Source: an uncultured Lachnospiraceae bacterium
GTDB taxonomy: Bacteria > Bacillota > Clostridia > Lachnospirales > Lachnospiraceae
NCBI GenBank assembly: GCA_910583835.1
Contig: CAJTYM010000009.1
Location: 25,764 to 89,763, forward strand
Direction: 5' to 3'
DNA length: 64,000 bases
This document shows, piece by piece, positions 17,088 through 25,281 of this stretch; within the stretch, counting starts at the first letter, position 1; every line of letters begins with the position of its first letter. The notes below the pieces were generated by a model. The model did not search any database and was not told the DNA's origin. It worked only from the letters and a program-made list of their open reading frames with translations. Made by a program: the position numbers and the translations under genes.

Positions 17088-17118
17088 TGTAGCAAACAAA
17101 GGAAGAGGAGTGAATAGT

Positions 17119-18609
17119 ATGATTGAGATGGTTGAAAAGATCAACGGCGCCATTAACAGCTTTGTCTGGGGCATTCCCATGCTGGTGCTGCTGGTGGGCA
17201 CGGGCATTCTGATGACTTTGCTGACCAAGGTGTTCCAGATTTCCCATTTTGGCTACTGGATGAAGCACACGCTGGGCAGCATTTTTACGGACCGGCACAT
17301 CACGAAACATACCGGGTCGGATGATAAGTCAATTTCCCAGTTCCAGTCATTGTGTACGGCATTGGCGGCTACCATAGGGACCGGTAACATCGTGGGCGTG
17401 TCCAGTGCCTTGATTTTCGGCGGACCGGGAGCAATCTTCTGGATGTGGATTGTGGCATTTTTCGGTATGATGACAAATTATTCCGAGAATGTCCTCGGTA
17501 TCTATTACCGCAAGAAGAATGAGAAAGGAGAATGGAGCGGCGGAGCCATGTACTATCTGAGAGATGGTCTGGGCGCAAAGAAAGGCATGAAAGGCATTGG
17601 CGCAGCATTGGCAGTCCTGTTTTCCTTATTCTGTCTGCTGGCTTCTTTTGGAATCGGCAATATGAGCCAGATTAATTCCATTGCGGGCAATATGAAAGCA
17701 GCTTTCCATATTCCTACGCTTGCCACCGGTATTGTACTGATGGTGCTTGCCGGGCTGGTAATTTTGGGCGGTATCAAGAGGATTGCTTCTGTGACTGAGA
17801 AATTAGTGCCGGTGATGGCGGTTTTATACATAGTAGGCGCTGTAGTTGTATGTGTTATAAATATCGGGCAGTTTGGCGCGGTGTTTACGGCAATTTTTAA
17901 GGGAGCATTTGCCATGAAAGCTGTGGGCGGCGGCATTGTCGGTTCCGGCATCAAGCTGGCAATCACCTGGGGCATGAAGCGCGGCGTTTTCTCCAACGAG
18001 GCTGGACTTGGTTCCTCCGTTATGGTGCATTCCAGTTCCAACGTAAAGGAACCCGTGCGCCAGGGAATGTGGGGTATCTTTGAGGTGTTTGCCGATACAA
18101 TTGTTGTCTGTACATTGACGGCATTTGTGGTACTGTCTTCCGGTTTGGTGGATTTGGAAACCGGTGAAGTGTTAAGCAGTTCGGAAGGTTCTGCTTTGGT
18201 TGGAGAAGCGTTCTCCAAAGTGTTTGGCACCTTGGGACCAGCTTTTATCGCAGTTGCCATCCTTCTGTTTGCGTTCTCCACGGTGCTTGGCTGGAGCCAT
18301 TATGGGACAAAGGCGTTTGAGTATCTCTTTGGCTCAAAGGCAACGATTATTTACCGTGTCATATTCATTGTATTTATTGTGTTTGGGGCGACCATGAATC
18401 TGCAGCTGGCGTGGGATTTGTCCGATACATTTAACGGTTTGATGGCTATCCCCAACTTGATTGGCGTGTTGGCCTTGTCGCCTGTTGTAGTCAGGATTAC
18501 CGCTAACTACGTGCAGCGCAAAATCAAAGGGTATGATGTGAAGCCTATGCTTTCCGCTTTTCCCAAGATTCAGGAAGAGCAGGAACAGGGGCTGGATGAG
18601 AGTGACTGA
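17119..18609 (+). CDS. Alanine/glycine:cation symporter (AGCS family)
   Basis: Sodium- or proton-coupled uptake of alanine or glycine. The 496-residue multipass protein has the AGCS signature region GTGNIVGVSSALIFGGPGA (near residue 90), ENVLGIYYRKK and EAGLGSSVMVHSS (near residue 295). The ATG at 17119 follows GAAGAGGAG; an in-frame GTG at 17110 is less likely. It is a single-gene transcript between the leader terminator and a long 3' hairpin. Glycine riboswitches often precede this family, but no such structure is visible here. Confidence 0.9.
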   Translation: MIEMVEKINGAINSFVWGIPMLVLLVGTGILMTLLTKVFQISHFGYWMKHTLGSIFTDRHITKHTGSDDKSISQFQSLCTALAATIGTGNIVGVSSALIFGGPGAIFWMWIVAFFGMMTNYSENVLGIYYRKKNEKGEWSGGAMYYLRDGLGAKKGMKGIGAALAVLFSLFCLLASFGIGNMSQINSIAGNMKAAFHIPTLATGIVLMVLAGLVILGGIKRIASVTEKLVPVMAVLYIVGAVVVCVINIGQFGAVFTAIFKGAFAMKAVGGGIVGSGIKLAITWGMKRGVFSNEAGLGSSVMVHSSSNVKEPVRQGMWGIFEVFADTIVVCTLTAFVVLSSGLVDLETGEVLSSSEGSALVGEAFSKVFGTLGPAFIAVAILLFAFSTVLGWSHYGTKAFEYLFGSKATIIYRVIFIVFIVFGATMNLQLAWDLSDTFNGLMAIPNLIGVLALSPVVVRITANYVQRKIKGYDVKPMLSAFPKIQEEQEQGLDESD

Positions 18610-18683
18610 TTTGCCTGGAATCCTCGCAGGATTTGAGGAGTCTTGCCCGCTTTGTTCCTTCAAAAATAGAAATATCATAAATG

Positions 18684-18724
18684 CCAAACAGGCCTTCTCA
18701 GTAAAGTTGAGAAGGTCTGTTTGG
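18684..18724. terminator. 17-bp-stem hairpin after the AGCS gene
   Basis: Arms CCAAACAGGCCTTCTCA (18684-18700) and TGAGAAGGTCTGTTTGG (18708-18724), with one G-T pair. No long T run follows, so it may be a terminator or an mRNA-stabilising end. The 304-bp gap 18610-18913 holds this hairpin; I see no convincing promoter in the rest. Confidence 0.55.
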
Positions 18725-18913
18725 TTGTAAGCGCCTTTGCGAATGGCGTGGGAGTTAACTGTAACCTGTGTGGCAGCCGTTTTGTCGTAAAAAGACATAA
18801 TGGTTGCCATTTTTGGAAAAAAGTTGTATACTTATTAAAAATTATACTGCTCGCATAATCTCTTGATGGAAGGGATCGAACAGGGAATTTTAAAAACTAA
18901 AAGGAGGATGGAT

Positions 18914-21900
18914 ATGAAATTCAGTAACATGAAGAAAGTCATTGCAGTTGCCATGGCAGCAGTGATGACGGTAGGAAGCGTCAGCATGGCGCCGCCTGTG
19001 GAGATTAGGGCAGAAGGGCCAGCAATTTCCGCACAGGTTGCCCTGGATAAGAAGGGCGCGAAGCTGACCTGGAACAAATTGGAAGATGCAGCAGTGACAG
19101 GCTATCGCGTGTACCGCACGGAGATAGTCACAGACGGAGATGGCAATGAAATTGCCACGCCGCAGGCGATTGCCACGCTCGATAACGAGGGGAATTCGGC
19201 AAAGACCTGGAAGTTTGACTTCGGAGCGAATGCGGAAGTGACGGAAGAGGGGGCAGAAGCGCCCATATCCTGCCTTGCCGAAGGGTATACGTCTGTCTCC
19301 CAGGAGAATGCGTACTACTCAGCAGAGCAAGGCTATGGGTTTACCGCAGGTGTTCCCACTGCAGAAGGTGGAACCCTTGTTTTTAGCAACAGGACAGATG
19401 GCAAGAAGATGTCGGAAGACGTCCTCAATGGCGATTTTGCGACCATCACTCCGCCGGAAGGCGGCGCCCTGACGGCAGGCGGAGCTACTCTGGAAGCGGG
19501 GCAGAGCTATATGGAATTTGTCGTGGATGTTCCCAATGGAGAATATAAAGCGACAGCCACGCATAGCGGATTTGTCACCGGCAGGAATATCTCTGTATTC
19601 TGGTTCCAGGGAGTACAGGCAGACCGCCATGCAATAAATAATGCGATTGCAGTGAGTGAAAGGACCGTCAAAGTGACGGATGGCAAGCTGCGCATTGCGG
19701 CAAGCGCCAGCGCTTCCGGCGGTACGGCTTATCCGCCGGCGTTAAGTGCAGTGACAATTACAGAGGTGCCCAAGATTAAGACGGGCATCAATTCGGAAGG
19801 TCTCTTCTACTGCAAAGACGTGACGGTGGATGTAAGCAAGGTCTACACCTATAAGGTTGTGGCAATGAAAGGTGAGGCAGAGGCAGCGGATTTGAATTCC
19901 GGGGATATCCAGACCATTCCTGCACCGACAGTTTCCGTAAGCGCGACAACGACAAACAGCGCCACGCTTGCAATCAATAACAATGAGGTGGAGACGGACA
20001 GCTACAATATTTACCGCAAGAAAGCAGCGGATACTTCCTTTGCAAAGGTTGCAGAATTTACAGATATCAACGCCGATGGCAATTTCACAGCCAGCAAGGT
20101 CTTGGGGGAGACGGAAGTATATGTGGAGGATGACTTCAATTCTTATGCCGTTGGCGATGGGACGGCGGAAAAGAGTAGGAATCTGCTTGCCCCGGACAAT
20201 GGGGACTGGACGGTTCTGAACCCCAATAATTATTATGTGGGGATGGTGGCAGACAGGTCCAATTCTGACTGTGAGAATAATACATTATTCCTGAAAATGA
20301 GCGCGCTTGAGAATTATGACGGTGCATTTATGTATCTCAGCACAAATCTTGACCAGACTACGACGTTCCATAAGAAGCTGGCGGATGCGGCAGTGTTAAA
20401 TGGTCAGACGCGCCTGCAGCTGAATTTTGCGCTGCCGAATCACTCCAATAAGGTAAACACGGACAGAGGGCTCTGCAGCAGCTATCTCTACCTTGCGGAC
20501 AAGGAGATTACGGAAAATGATGCTGCAAGCGGCTATGTTGCCAAACTGGAGTACAATGCGGACGATAACAAGATTTATCTGAATGATGCCGAGGTCTATG
20601 ATTTTGGCGAGGGTCAGGATAAAGTAAGGAGCGTATGGAACACGATTACGCTTGACATTAACCCGGAGCAGAAGACGATTGCCTACGAATTTGAAAGGGA
20701 AGCAGAAGAATATGTTAAGAGCGGCAGCGTGACAATCCCGGATGCACCGGCAGCGCCGGAAGAGCCGGCGGCAGAGGAGGGCGATGGGGAAACGGAAGAG
20801 CCGTCTTATGCGACCTTAAGTTTTACTGGCGCCAAAAATCCCAGCAACAACCAGCGTTGGGCAAATATTGCCATTGATAACCTCAAATTCGCTTCCCTCG
20901 GTGAAGTGGACAGCCCGGGCAGGACTTATACATACACAGATGCCAATTTAGAGACTGATACAGAATATAATTATTATGTAGGGGCAGTTGTCGATGGCAA
21001 GGAAATCGTAAAATCTTCCACAGTCAGCGCGAAGACACAGCCGATTGTAGCCGATAGTGTTTCTATTTCTGAAGAATCCCTGGAGATTAAAAAGGGCGGT
21101 ACATCGGAAGAACTTACGGTAACTGTCCTGCCGGCAGAGACCTCGGACAAATCAGTGACCTGGTCAAGCGAGGACGAGACGATTGCAACAGTGGCAGACG
21201 GCGTAGTCACAGGCGTGGGCGCTGGTACCGTGAATATTGTTGCAACGACAAAGAATGGTAAGACAGCCAGCTGTGCCGTGACGGTTACAGATGTGAAACT
21301 GAGCAAATCAAGCCTGAACCTGAAGATTGGCGAAGAGGCAACCTTGACAGCAGAAGTAAGACCGGACACCATAACTACGCAGACCGTAAAATGGAAGTCC
21401 GATAAGGACGACATTGCAACGGTTGATGAAAATGGCAAGGTCAAAGCTATCGCTGCCGGAACGGCAAAGATTACTGTTACAGCCGACAATAATGGGGAAA
21501 CTGCGACATGTACTGTAAAGGTCAGCAAGGTAGGTGTGACGGGTATTACCCTGAATGCTGCATCGGGAAGTCTGAAAAAGGGCGAGAAGGTGACGTTAAC
21601 GCCAACGGTTGCGCCAGATAATGCAACGAATAAAGACATTACATGGTCTACTTCCAATGATAAGGTTGCAACGGTTCTGAACGGCGTAGTCACAGCAGTA
21701 GGACAAGGGTCCGCTGTTATCACGGCAACCTCTGCAGACAATGCGGCAATTACCGCAACATATAACCTCACGGTAACAGACCCGACAACGAATGGCCCGG
21801 CAGCAAAGATTCCGGCAACGAGTGTTTCCATAAAGAAACCGTCTTCCACAACATTGAAGAAAGGCAAGACGCTGACATTGACAGCAATTATGGCTCCCGC

Positions 21901-22294
21901 CAATACGACGGATACGCTTAGCTGGAAGACAAGCAACCCCAAGATTGCAACGGTAACAGCAGGCAAAGTCAAAGCTGTTAACAAAGGAACGGCAACGATT
22001 ACGGTAACAACGACGAGCGGCAAGACAGCATCGATTAAGATTACTGTCAAGGTACCGGCAACGAAGGTGAAGCTTTCCAAGAAGAAAGCAACATTGAAGG
22101 TAGGCAAGTCATTAAAATTAAAAGCAAAGATGACTCCTGCCAATTCCACGGATAAACTTACCTGGAAGACTTCTAATAAGAAGGTTGCTACCGTGAAAAA
22201 AGGAAAGGTGACAGCGAAGAAGAAAGGAAAGGCAACGATTACGGTGAAGACCCAGAGCGGGAAAACGGCGAAGTGTAAGATAACCGTAAAATAA
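18914..22294 (+). CDS. Large secreted multidomain protein with five C-terminal Big_2 domains
   Basis: A 1126-residue exported protein. A signal peptide spans residues 1 to about 33. Next come a fibronectin-III-like segment (LTWNKLEDAAVTGYRVYRTE), a galactose-binding-like domain (about 115-286: YYSAEQGYGFTAGVP, resembling N-terminal domains of rhamnogalacturonan acetylesterases), a second Fn3 segment (SYNIYRKKAADTSFAKV), a large laminin-G-like region (about 400-670) and five Big_2 repeats (about 709-1126). The last two Big_2 repeats are very lysine-rich. No catalytic domain or LPXTG is visible. ATG 18914 is preferred over 18908 because it leaves 6 bp after AAGGAGG. A role in glycan binding or adhesion is inferred. 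Confidence 0.8.
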   Translation: MKFSNMKKVIAVAMAAVMTVGSVSMAPPVEIRAEGPAISAQVALDKKGAKLTWNKLEDAAVTGYRVYRTEIVTDGDGNEIATPQAIATLDNEGNSAKTWKFDFGANAEVTEEGAEAPISCLAEGYTSVSQENAYYSAEQGYGFTAGVPTAEGGTLVFSNRTDGKKMSEDVLNGDFATITPPEGGALTAGGATLEAGQSYMEFVVDVPNGEYKATATHSGFVTGRNISVFWFQGVQADRHAINNAIAVSERTVKVTDGKLRIAASASASGGTAYPPALSAVTITEVPKIKTGINSEGLFYCKDVTVDVSKVYTYKVVAMKGEAEAADLNSGDIQTIPAPTVSVSATTTNSATLAINNNEVETDSYNIYRKKAADTSFAKVAEFTDINADGNFTASKVLGETEVYVEDDFNSYAVGDGTAEKSRNLLAPDNGDWTVLNPNNYYVGMVADRSNSDCENNTLFLKMSALENYDGAFMYLSTNLDQTTTFHKKLADAAVLNGQTRLQLNFALPNHSNKVNTDRGLCSSYLYLADKEITENDAASGYVAKLEYNADDNKIYLNDAEVYDFGEGQDKVRSVWNTITLDINPEQKTIAYEFEREAEEYVKSGSVTIPDAPAAPEEPAAEEGDGETEEPSYATLSFTGAKNPSNNQRWANIAIDNLKFASLGEVDSPGRTYTYTDANLETDTEYNYYVGAVVDGKEIVKSSTVSAKTQPIVADSVSISEESLEIKKGGTSEELTVTVLPAETSDKSVTWSSEDETIATVADGVVTGVGAGTVNIVATTKNGKTASCAVTVTDVKLSKSSLNLKIGEEATLTAEVRPDTITTQTVKWKSDKDDIATVDENGKVKAIAAGTAKITVTADNNGETATCTVKVSKVGVTGITLNAASGSLKKGEKVTLTPTVAPDNATNKDITWSTSNDKVATVLNGVVTAVGQGSAVITATSADNAAITATYNLTVTDPTTNGPAAKIPATSVSIKKPSSTTLKKGKTLTLTAIMAPANTTDTLSWKTSNPKIATVTAGKVKAVNKGTATITVTTTSGKTASIKITVKVPATKVKLSKKKATLKVGKSLKLKAKMTPANSTDKLTWKTSNKKVATVKKGKVTAKKKGKATITVKTQSGKTAKCKITVK

Positions 22295-22356
22295 CCCTTA
22301 ACCGGATGACGAAGGAAATACTGATTAAATCAGCGTTTCCCATTAAAAAGTAAGAG

Positions 22357-22390
22357 CAAAGGCAGCGGTTTATGTCCGCTGCCTTTTGCG
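22357..22390. terminator. Terminator between convergent genes
   Basis: Stem GCAAAGGCAGCGG with CCGCTGCCTTTTGC around TTTATGT. TTTT lies in the 3' arm on the plus strand and a weaker T run exists on the minus strand, so it may serve both directions. Confidence 0.7.
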
Positions 22391-22425
22391 ATGAGGATTT
22401 TTTCAATGCCCACTCCCGCCAAAGC

Positions 22426-22800
22426 TTATATCATATTTCGTACCACGCCATAGCCGACCAGGAGCACAATACTGATATACAAGATAACATTCTGCCAGGG
22501 TTTTAACTTTTTAGTCCCATCTTTTACATAAGTCATGGCACTTCCTGCAAAGACAATTCCCAGCGGTATCAGCAGCAGAAACAGCACAGGGTGGCAGAGG
22601 AATGCCCCATGGAAATCAAGCCGCATCATAGCCAGGCACATGCGGGTTACGCCGCAGCCCGGGCATTTCAGTCCGGTGACTGCGTAGATGGGACACGGAA
22701 TGGCGAGTCCCGTATATTTGGCAAATATGCCATATACAAAACCCGCCATGACAATGCAAAGCGTATATGTAATTACTCGTATCAGACGCTTTCTTCCCAT
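22426..22800 (-). CDS. DUF2752 membrane protein
   Basis: A 124-residue protein with the DUF2752 core CPIYAVTGLKCPGCGVTRMC (CPxCGxTR type), an N-terminal hydrophobic segment, a central one (LFLLLIPLGIVFAGSAM) and a C-terminal one (VILYISIVLLVGYGVV). Function unknown; the cysteine motif could bind metal or be redox active. It is the last of three small membrane-protein genes and begins 2 bp after the second DUF4234 gene. Confidence 0.78.
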   Translation of the reverse strand: MGRKRLIRVITYTLCIVMAGFVYGIFAKYTGLAIPCPIYAVTGLKCPGCGVTRMCLAMMRLDFHGAFLCHPVLFLLLIPLGIVFAGSAMTYVKDGTKKLKPWQNVILYISIVLLVGYGVVRNMI

Positions 22801-22802
22801 AA

Positions 22803-23144
22803 TTATGCCAGCTTATTAAGGTCGTTCTGCATAAGCGCGTATGCAACGATTGAGAATCCAAACAGGCACAGCAGAAGATATGCAATGCTGCTGCTGTTTG
22901 AGGGTATTCCGCGGTCGTTCTTTGCCTGGTCAATCTTCTCGCCTTGCTTGTAAGCCCAATACAGACCGTAAATATTGCATGTTACCAGGGACAGAAGGAA
23001 TGCAACGACACCTGAGGTGTCCCCTGTCCTTCCCGAAACAATATTGGTCTCGTCAGTGATGCATATAAACCAATAGATGCCATAGATGCCGCATGTCACG
23101 ATGGACAGGATAATGCATATGGCAATTTCTCTGCGCTGAATCAT
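22803..23144 (-). CDS. DUF4234 membrane protein, copy B
   Basis: A 113-residue protein with three hydrophobic segments. The N-terminus IVTCGIYGIYWFICITDETN and the second segment LVTCNIYGLYWAYKQGEK repeat the same TC-IYG-YW pattern, so the domain is internally duplicated. It is clearly a paralogue of the gene at 23221-23574. Its own strong promoter lies just upstream. Function unknown. Confidence 0.75.
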   Translation of the reverse strand: MIQRREIAICIILSIVTCGIYGIYWFICITDETNIVSGRTGDTSGVVAFLLSLVTCNIYGLYWAYKQGEKIDQAKNDRGIPSNSSSIAYLLLCLFGFSIVAYALMQNDLNKLA

Positions 23145-23179
23145 AAATTTTCTCCTTTCATTTTGCGAACTACGATACC

Positions 23180-23207
23180 ATTATAGCATACCAGCGGCTT
23201 TTGTCCA
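23180..23207 (-). promoter_or_regulatory. Promoter of the DUF4234 copy B / DUF2752 pair
   Basis: Minus strand: TGGACA (23207-23202), 16-bp spacer, TATAAT (23185-23180). AAAGGAG precedes the ATG at 23144. Confidence 0.6.
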
Positions 23208-23220
23208 GCCTTTATAAATT

Positions 23221-23574
23221 TTATGTATAGTATGCCACTTTATTCAGTTCATTCTGCATAAGTGCGAGAGCAACAATCTGTAGGCCAAACAGACAAAGTA
23301 AGAGATAGACAATGTGGCTGTTGTCGTCTGTGGGAATGCCATAATCAGACTTTGCGATATTGAGTTTTGCCCCCTGGCGGTATGCCCAATATAAATCGTA
23401 TAAACTGCAGGTTACCAGGGACAGCAGGAAGGCGCCGATGCCTGTGGTTTCCCCGACTCTGCTGGAAACTTCGTTCGTTTCATCTGTAAGCCGTATAAAC
23501 CAATAGATGCCATAAATGCCGCATGTCACTATTGATAGGAGAATGCATAGTGCGATATTTCTTTGTTCAATCAT
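23221..23574 (-). CDS. DUF4234 membrane protein, copy A
   Basis: A 117-residue protein with the same layout as copy B: IVTCGIYGIYWFIRLTDETN, then LVTCSLYDLYWAYRQGAK, then LLLCLFGLQIVALALMQNEL. The two proteins align along their whole length, which shows a tandem duplication. AAAGGAGG precedes the start codon. Function unknown. Confidence 0.75.
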   Translation of the reverse strand: MIEQRNIALCILLSIVTCGIYGIYWFIRLTDETNEVSSRVGETTGIGAFLLSLVTCSLYDLYWAYRQGAKLNIAKSDYGIPTDDNSHIVYLLLCLFGLQIVALALMQNELNKVAYYT

Positions 23575-23611
23575 AAGATTCCTCCTTTAAACGTTTCGTT
23601 TTCTTGCATAT

Positions 23612-23640
23612 AACATACGCGATTTATCAAATTTATGCAA
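23612..23640 (-). promoter_or_regulatory. Weak promoter candidate for DUF4234 copy A
   Basis: Minus strand: TTGCAT (23640-23635), 17-bp spacer, TATGTT (23617-23612). Confidence 0.3.
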
Positions 23641-23736
23641 GGGAAATCCGTAAAGGGGGTGGCATGCTTATTGGAATTCCTGTGTCAGGAGATGTATAGG
23701 ATTTTTTTGAGTTCCATGATTTAAATTCTCCCAAAC

Positions 23737-23765
23737 TTGCCAAAACCCAAGATATATCATATAAT
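23737..23765 (+). promoter_or_regulatory. Promoter before murE
   Basis: TTGCCA at 23737-23742, 17-bp spacer, TATAAT at 23760-23765, 36 bp before the start codon. It may drive murE-priA-def and the genes beyond. Confidence 0.65.
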
Positions 23766-23800
23766 AAGCTGAATACCCATTTTAGAAAAGAGGAATGATA

Positions 23801-25276
23801 ATGGAGCGATTGGAAAAATTGTTGGAACGCCTGGACTACACAGTGGTTCAGGGAAGCACAGATATAGAGGTTACAGAGTTGGTCTATGATTCCAGGAAAG
23901 TGCAGCCGGGCTGCCTGTTTGTCTGTATCAAGGGCACGGCCGTGGATGGGCATACGTTTGCCGGGGAAGTGGCAGCAAAAGGCGCAAGCGCCATTTTGGT
24001 GCAGGATTGCGTGGATGTGCCGGGGAATGTCACAGTCATTGAGGTAGAGGACAGCCGGTATGGGCTTGCGCTTTTGTCCTGCGCATGGTTCCATTATCCG
24101 GCAGAGAAACTGAAAGTCATCGGTGTGACCGGGACGAAAGGGAAGACTACGACCACTTACATGGTCAAATCCATTTTGGAACATGCAGGTTATAAGGTGG
24201 GGCTGATTGGCACGATTGAAGCCATTATCGGCGATAAGGTGATTCCGGCAAACAATACAACGCCGGAATCTTGGATTGTACAGAGCTATTTCCATCAGAT
24301 GGCAGAAGCGGGCTGCCAGTGCGTGGTGATGGAGGTATCCTCCCAGGGGCTGATGATGCACCGCACTGCGGGCATTCCCTTTGAGATTGGCATATTTACG
24401 AATATCGAGCCGGACCATATCGGGCCCGGGGAACATTCCTCTTTTGAAGAATATATGGGCTGCAAGGGATTGCTGTTCAGACAATGTAAGATTGGGATTG
24501 TCAATGTGGACGATGAGCATTGGCAGAAAGTGCTTGAGGGCCATACCTGTAAGCTGGAGACATTTGGTTTTTCTGAAAAGGCAGATTTAAGGGCAAAGAA
24601 CCCACAGCTTGTGAAAAAGCCTGGCTGTCTTGGCGTATCCTATACGGCACAGGGGCTTGTTAATGCAGAGATTGAGATTGACGTGCCTGGCAAGTTCAGC
24701 ATATACAATTCCCTGACGGCGATTGCCATCTGCCGCCATTTTAAGGTGACGCTTGCGGATATGAAGCAGGCGCTGAAGGAGGCGAAGGTAAAGGGCAGGA
24801 TTGAGATGGTCAAAGTGTCGGATACATTTACGCTGATGATAGATTACGCCCACAATGCCATGAGCCTGGAGAGCCTTCTGACAACGCTGAAAGAATATGA
24901 TCCTACGCGTCTGGTCTGTCTGTTCGGCTGCGGCGGCAACCGTTCGAAGCTGCGCCGCTATGAGATGGGCGAAGTGTCCGGGAATTTGGCAGACTTGACG
25001 GTCATTACCTCAGATAACCCCAGGTTTGAGGAACCTCAGGCAATCATAGACGATATCAAGGTGGGGATAGCCAAGACAGAGGGAGAATATGTAGAAATCC
25101 CCGACCGCAAAGAGGCTATCCGCTACGTGATTGCCAATGGGCAGCCGGGTGACGTAATTGTCCTTGCCGGAAAAGGGCATGAGGATTATCAGGAAATCAA
25201 GGGCAAGAAATATCCCATGGATGAGCGGGTACTGATTCAGGAAGTGCTGGAAGAAATGCAAAACAGGAACAGGTGA
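23801..25276 (+). CDS. murE: UDP-N-acetylmuramoyl-tripeptide synthetase (MurE)
   Basis: Adds the third residue to UDP-MurNAc-L-Ala-D-Glu in peptidoglycan synthesis. The 491-residue protein has the Mur-ligase P-loop GVTGTKGKTTTT (near residue 110), the substrate motif NNTTPES, EVSSQGL, the central domain motif YAHNAMSLESLL and DNPR at residues 405-408. DNPR is the signature of meso-diaminopimelate-adding enzymes. The second ATG of a close pair (23795, 23801) is chosen, giving 6 bp from AAGAGGA. The gene ends 5 bp before the priA start and is separate from any dcw cluster in this window. Confidence 0.92.
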   Translation: MERLEKLLERLDYTVVQGSTDIEVTELVYDSRKVQPGCLFVCIKGTAVDGHTFAGEVAAKGASAILVQDCVDVPGNVTVIEVEDSRYGLALLSCAWFHYPAEKLKVIGVTGTKGKTTTTYMVKSILEHAGYKVGLIGTIEAIIGDKVIPANNTTPESWIVQSYFHQMAEAGCQCVVMEVSSQGLMMHRTAGIPFEIGIFTNIEPDHIGPGEHSSFEEYMGCKGLLFRQCKIGIVNVDDEHWQKVLEGHTCKLETFGFSEKADLRAKNPQLVKKPGCLGVSYTAQGLVNAEIEIDVPGKFSIYNSLTAIAICRHFKVTLADMKQALKEAKVKGRIEMVKVSDTFTLMIDYAHNAMSLESLLTTLKEYDPTRLVCLFGCGGNRSKLRRYEMGEVSGNLADLTVITSDNPRFEEPQAIIDDIKVGIAKTEGEYVEIPDRKEAIRYVIANGQPGDVIVLAGKGHEDYQEIKGKKYPMDERVLIQEVLEEMQNRNR

Positions 25277-25281
25277 GGCAG

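Noticed and set aside
20974..22149. 391-codon open frame on the minus strand opposite the Big_2 repeats
   Set aside because: It mirrors a Lys/Thr/Ala-rich repeat region, has no ribosome binding site, and the plus-strand protein is clearly real.
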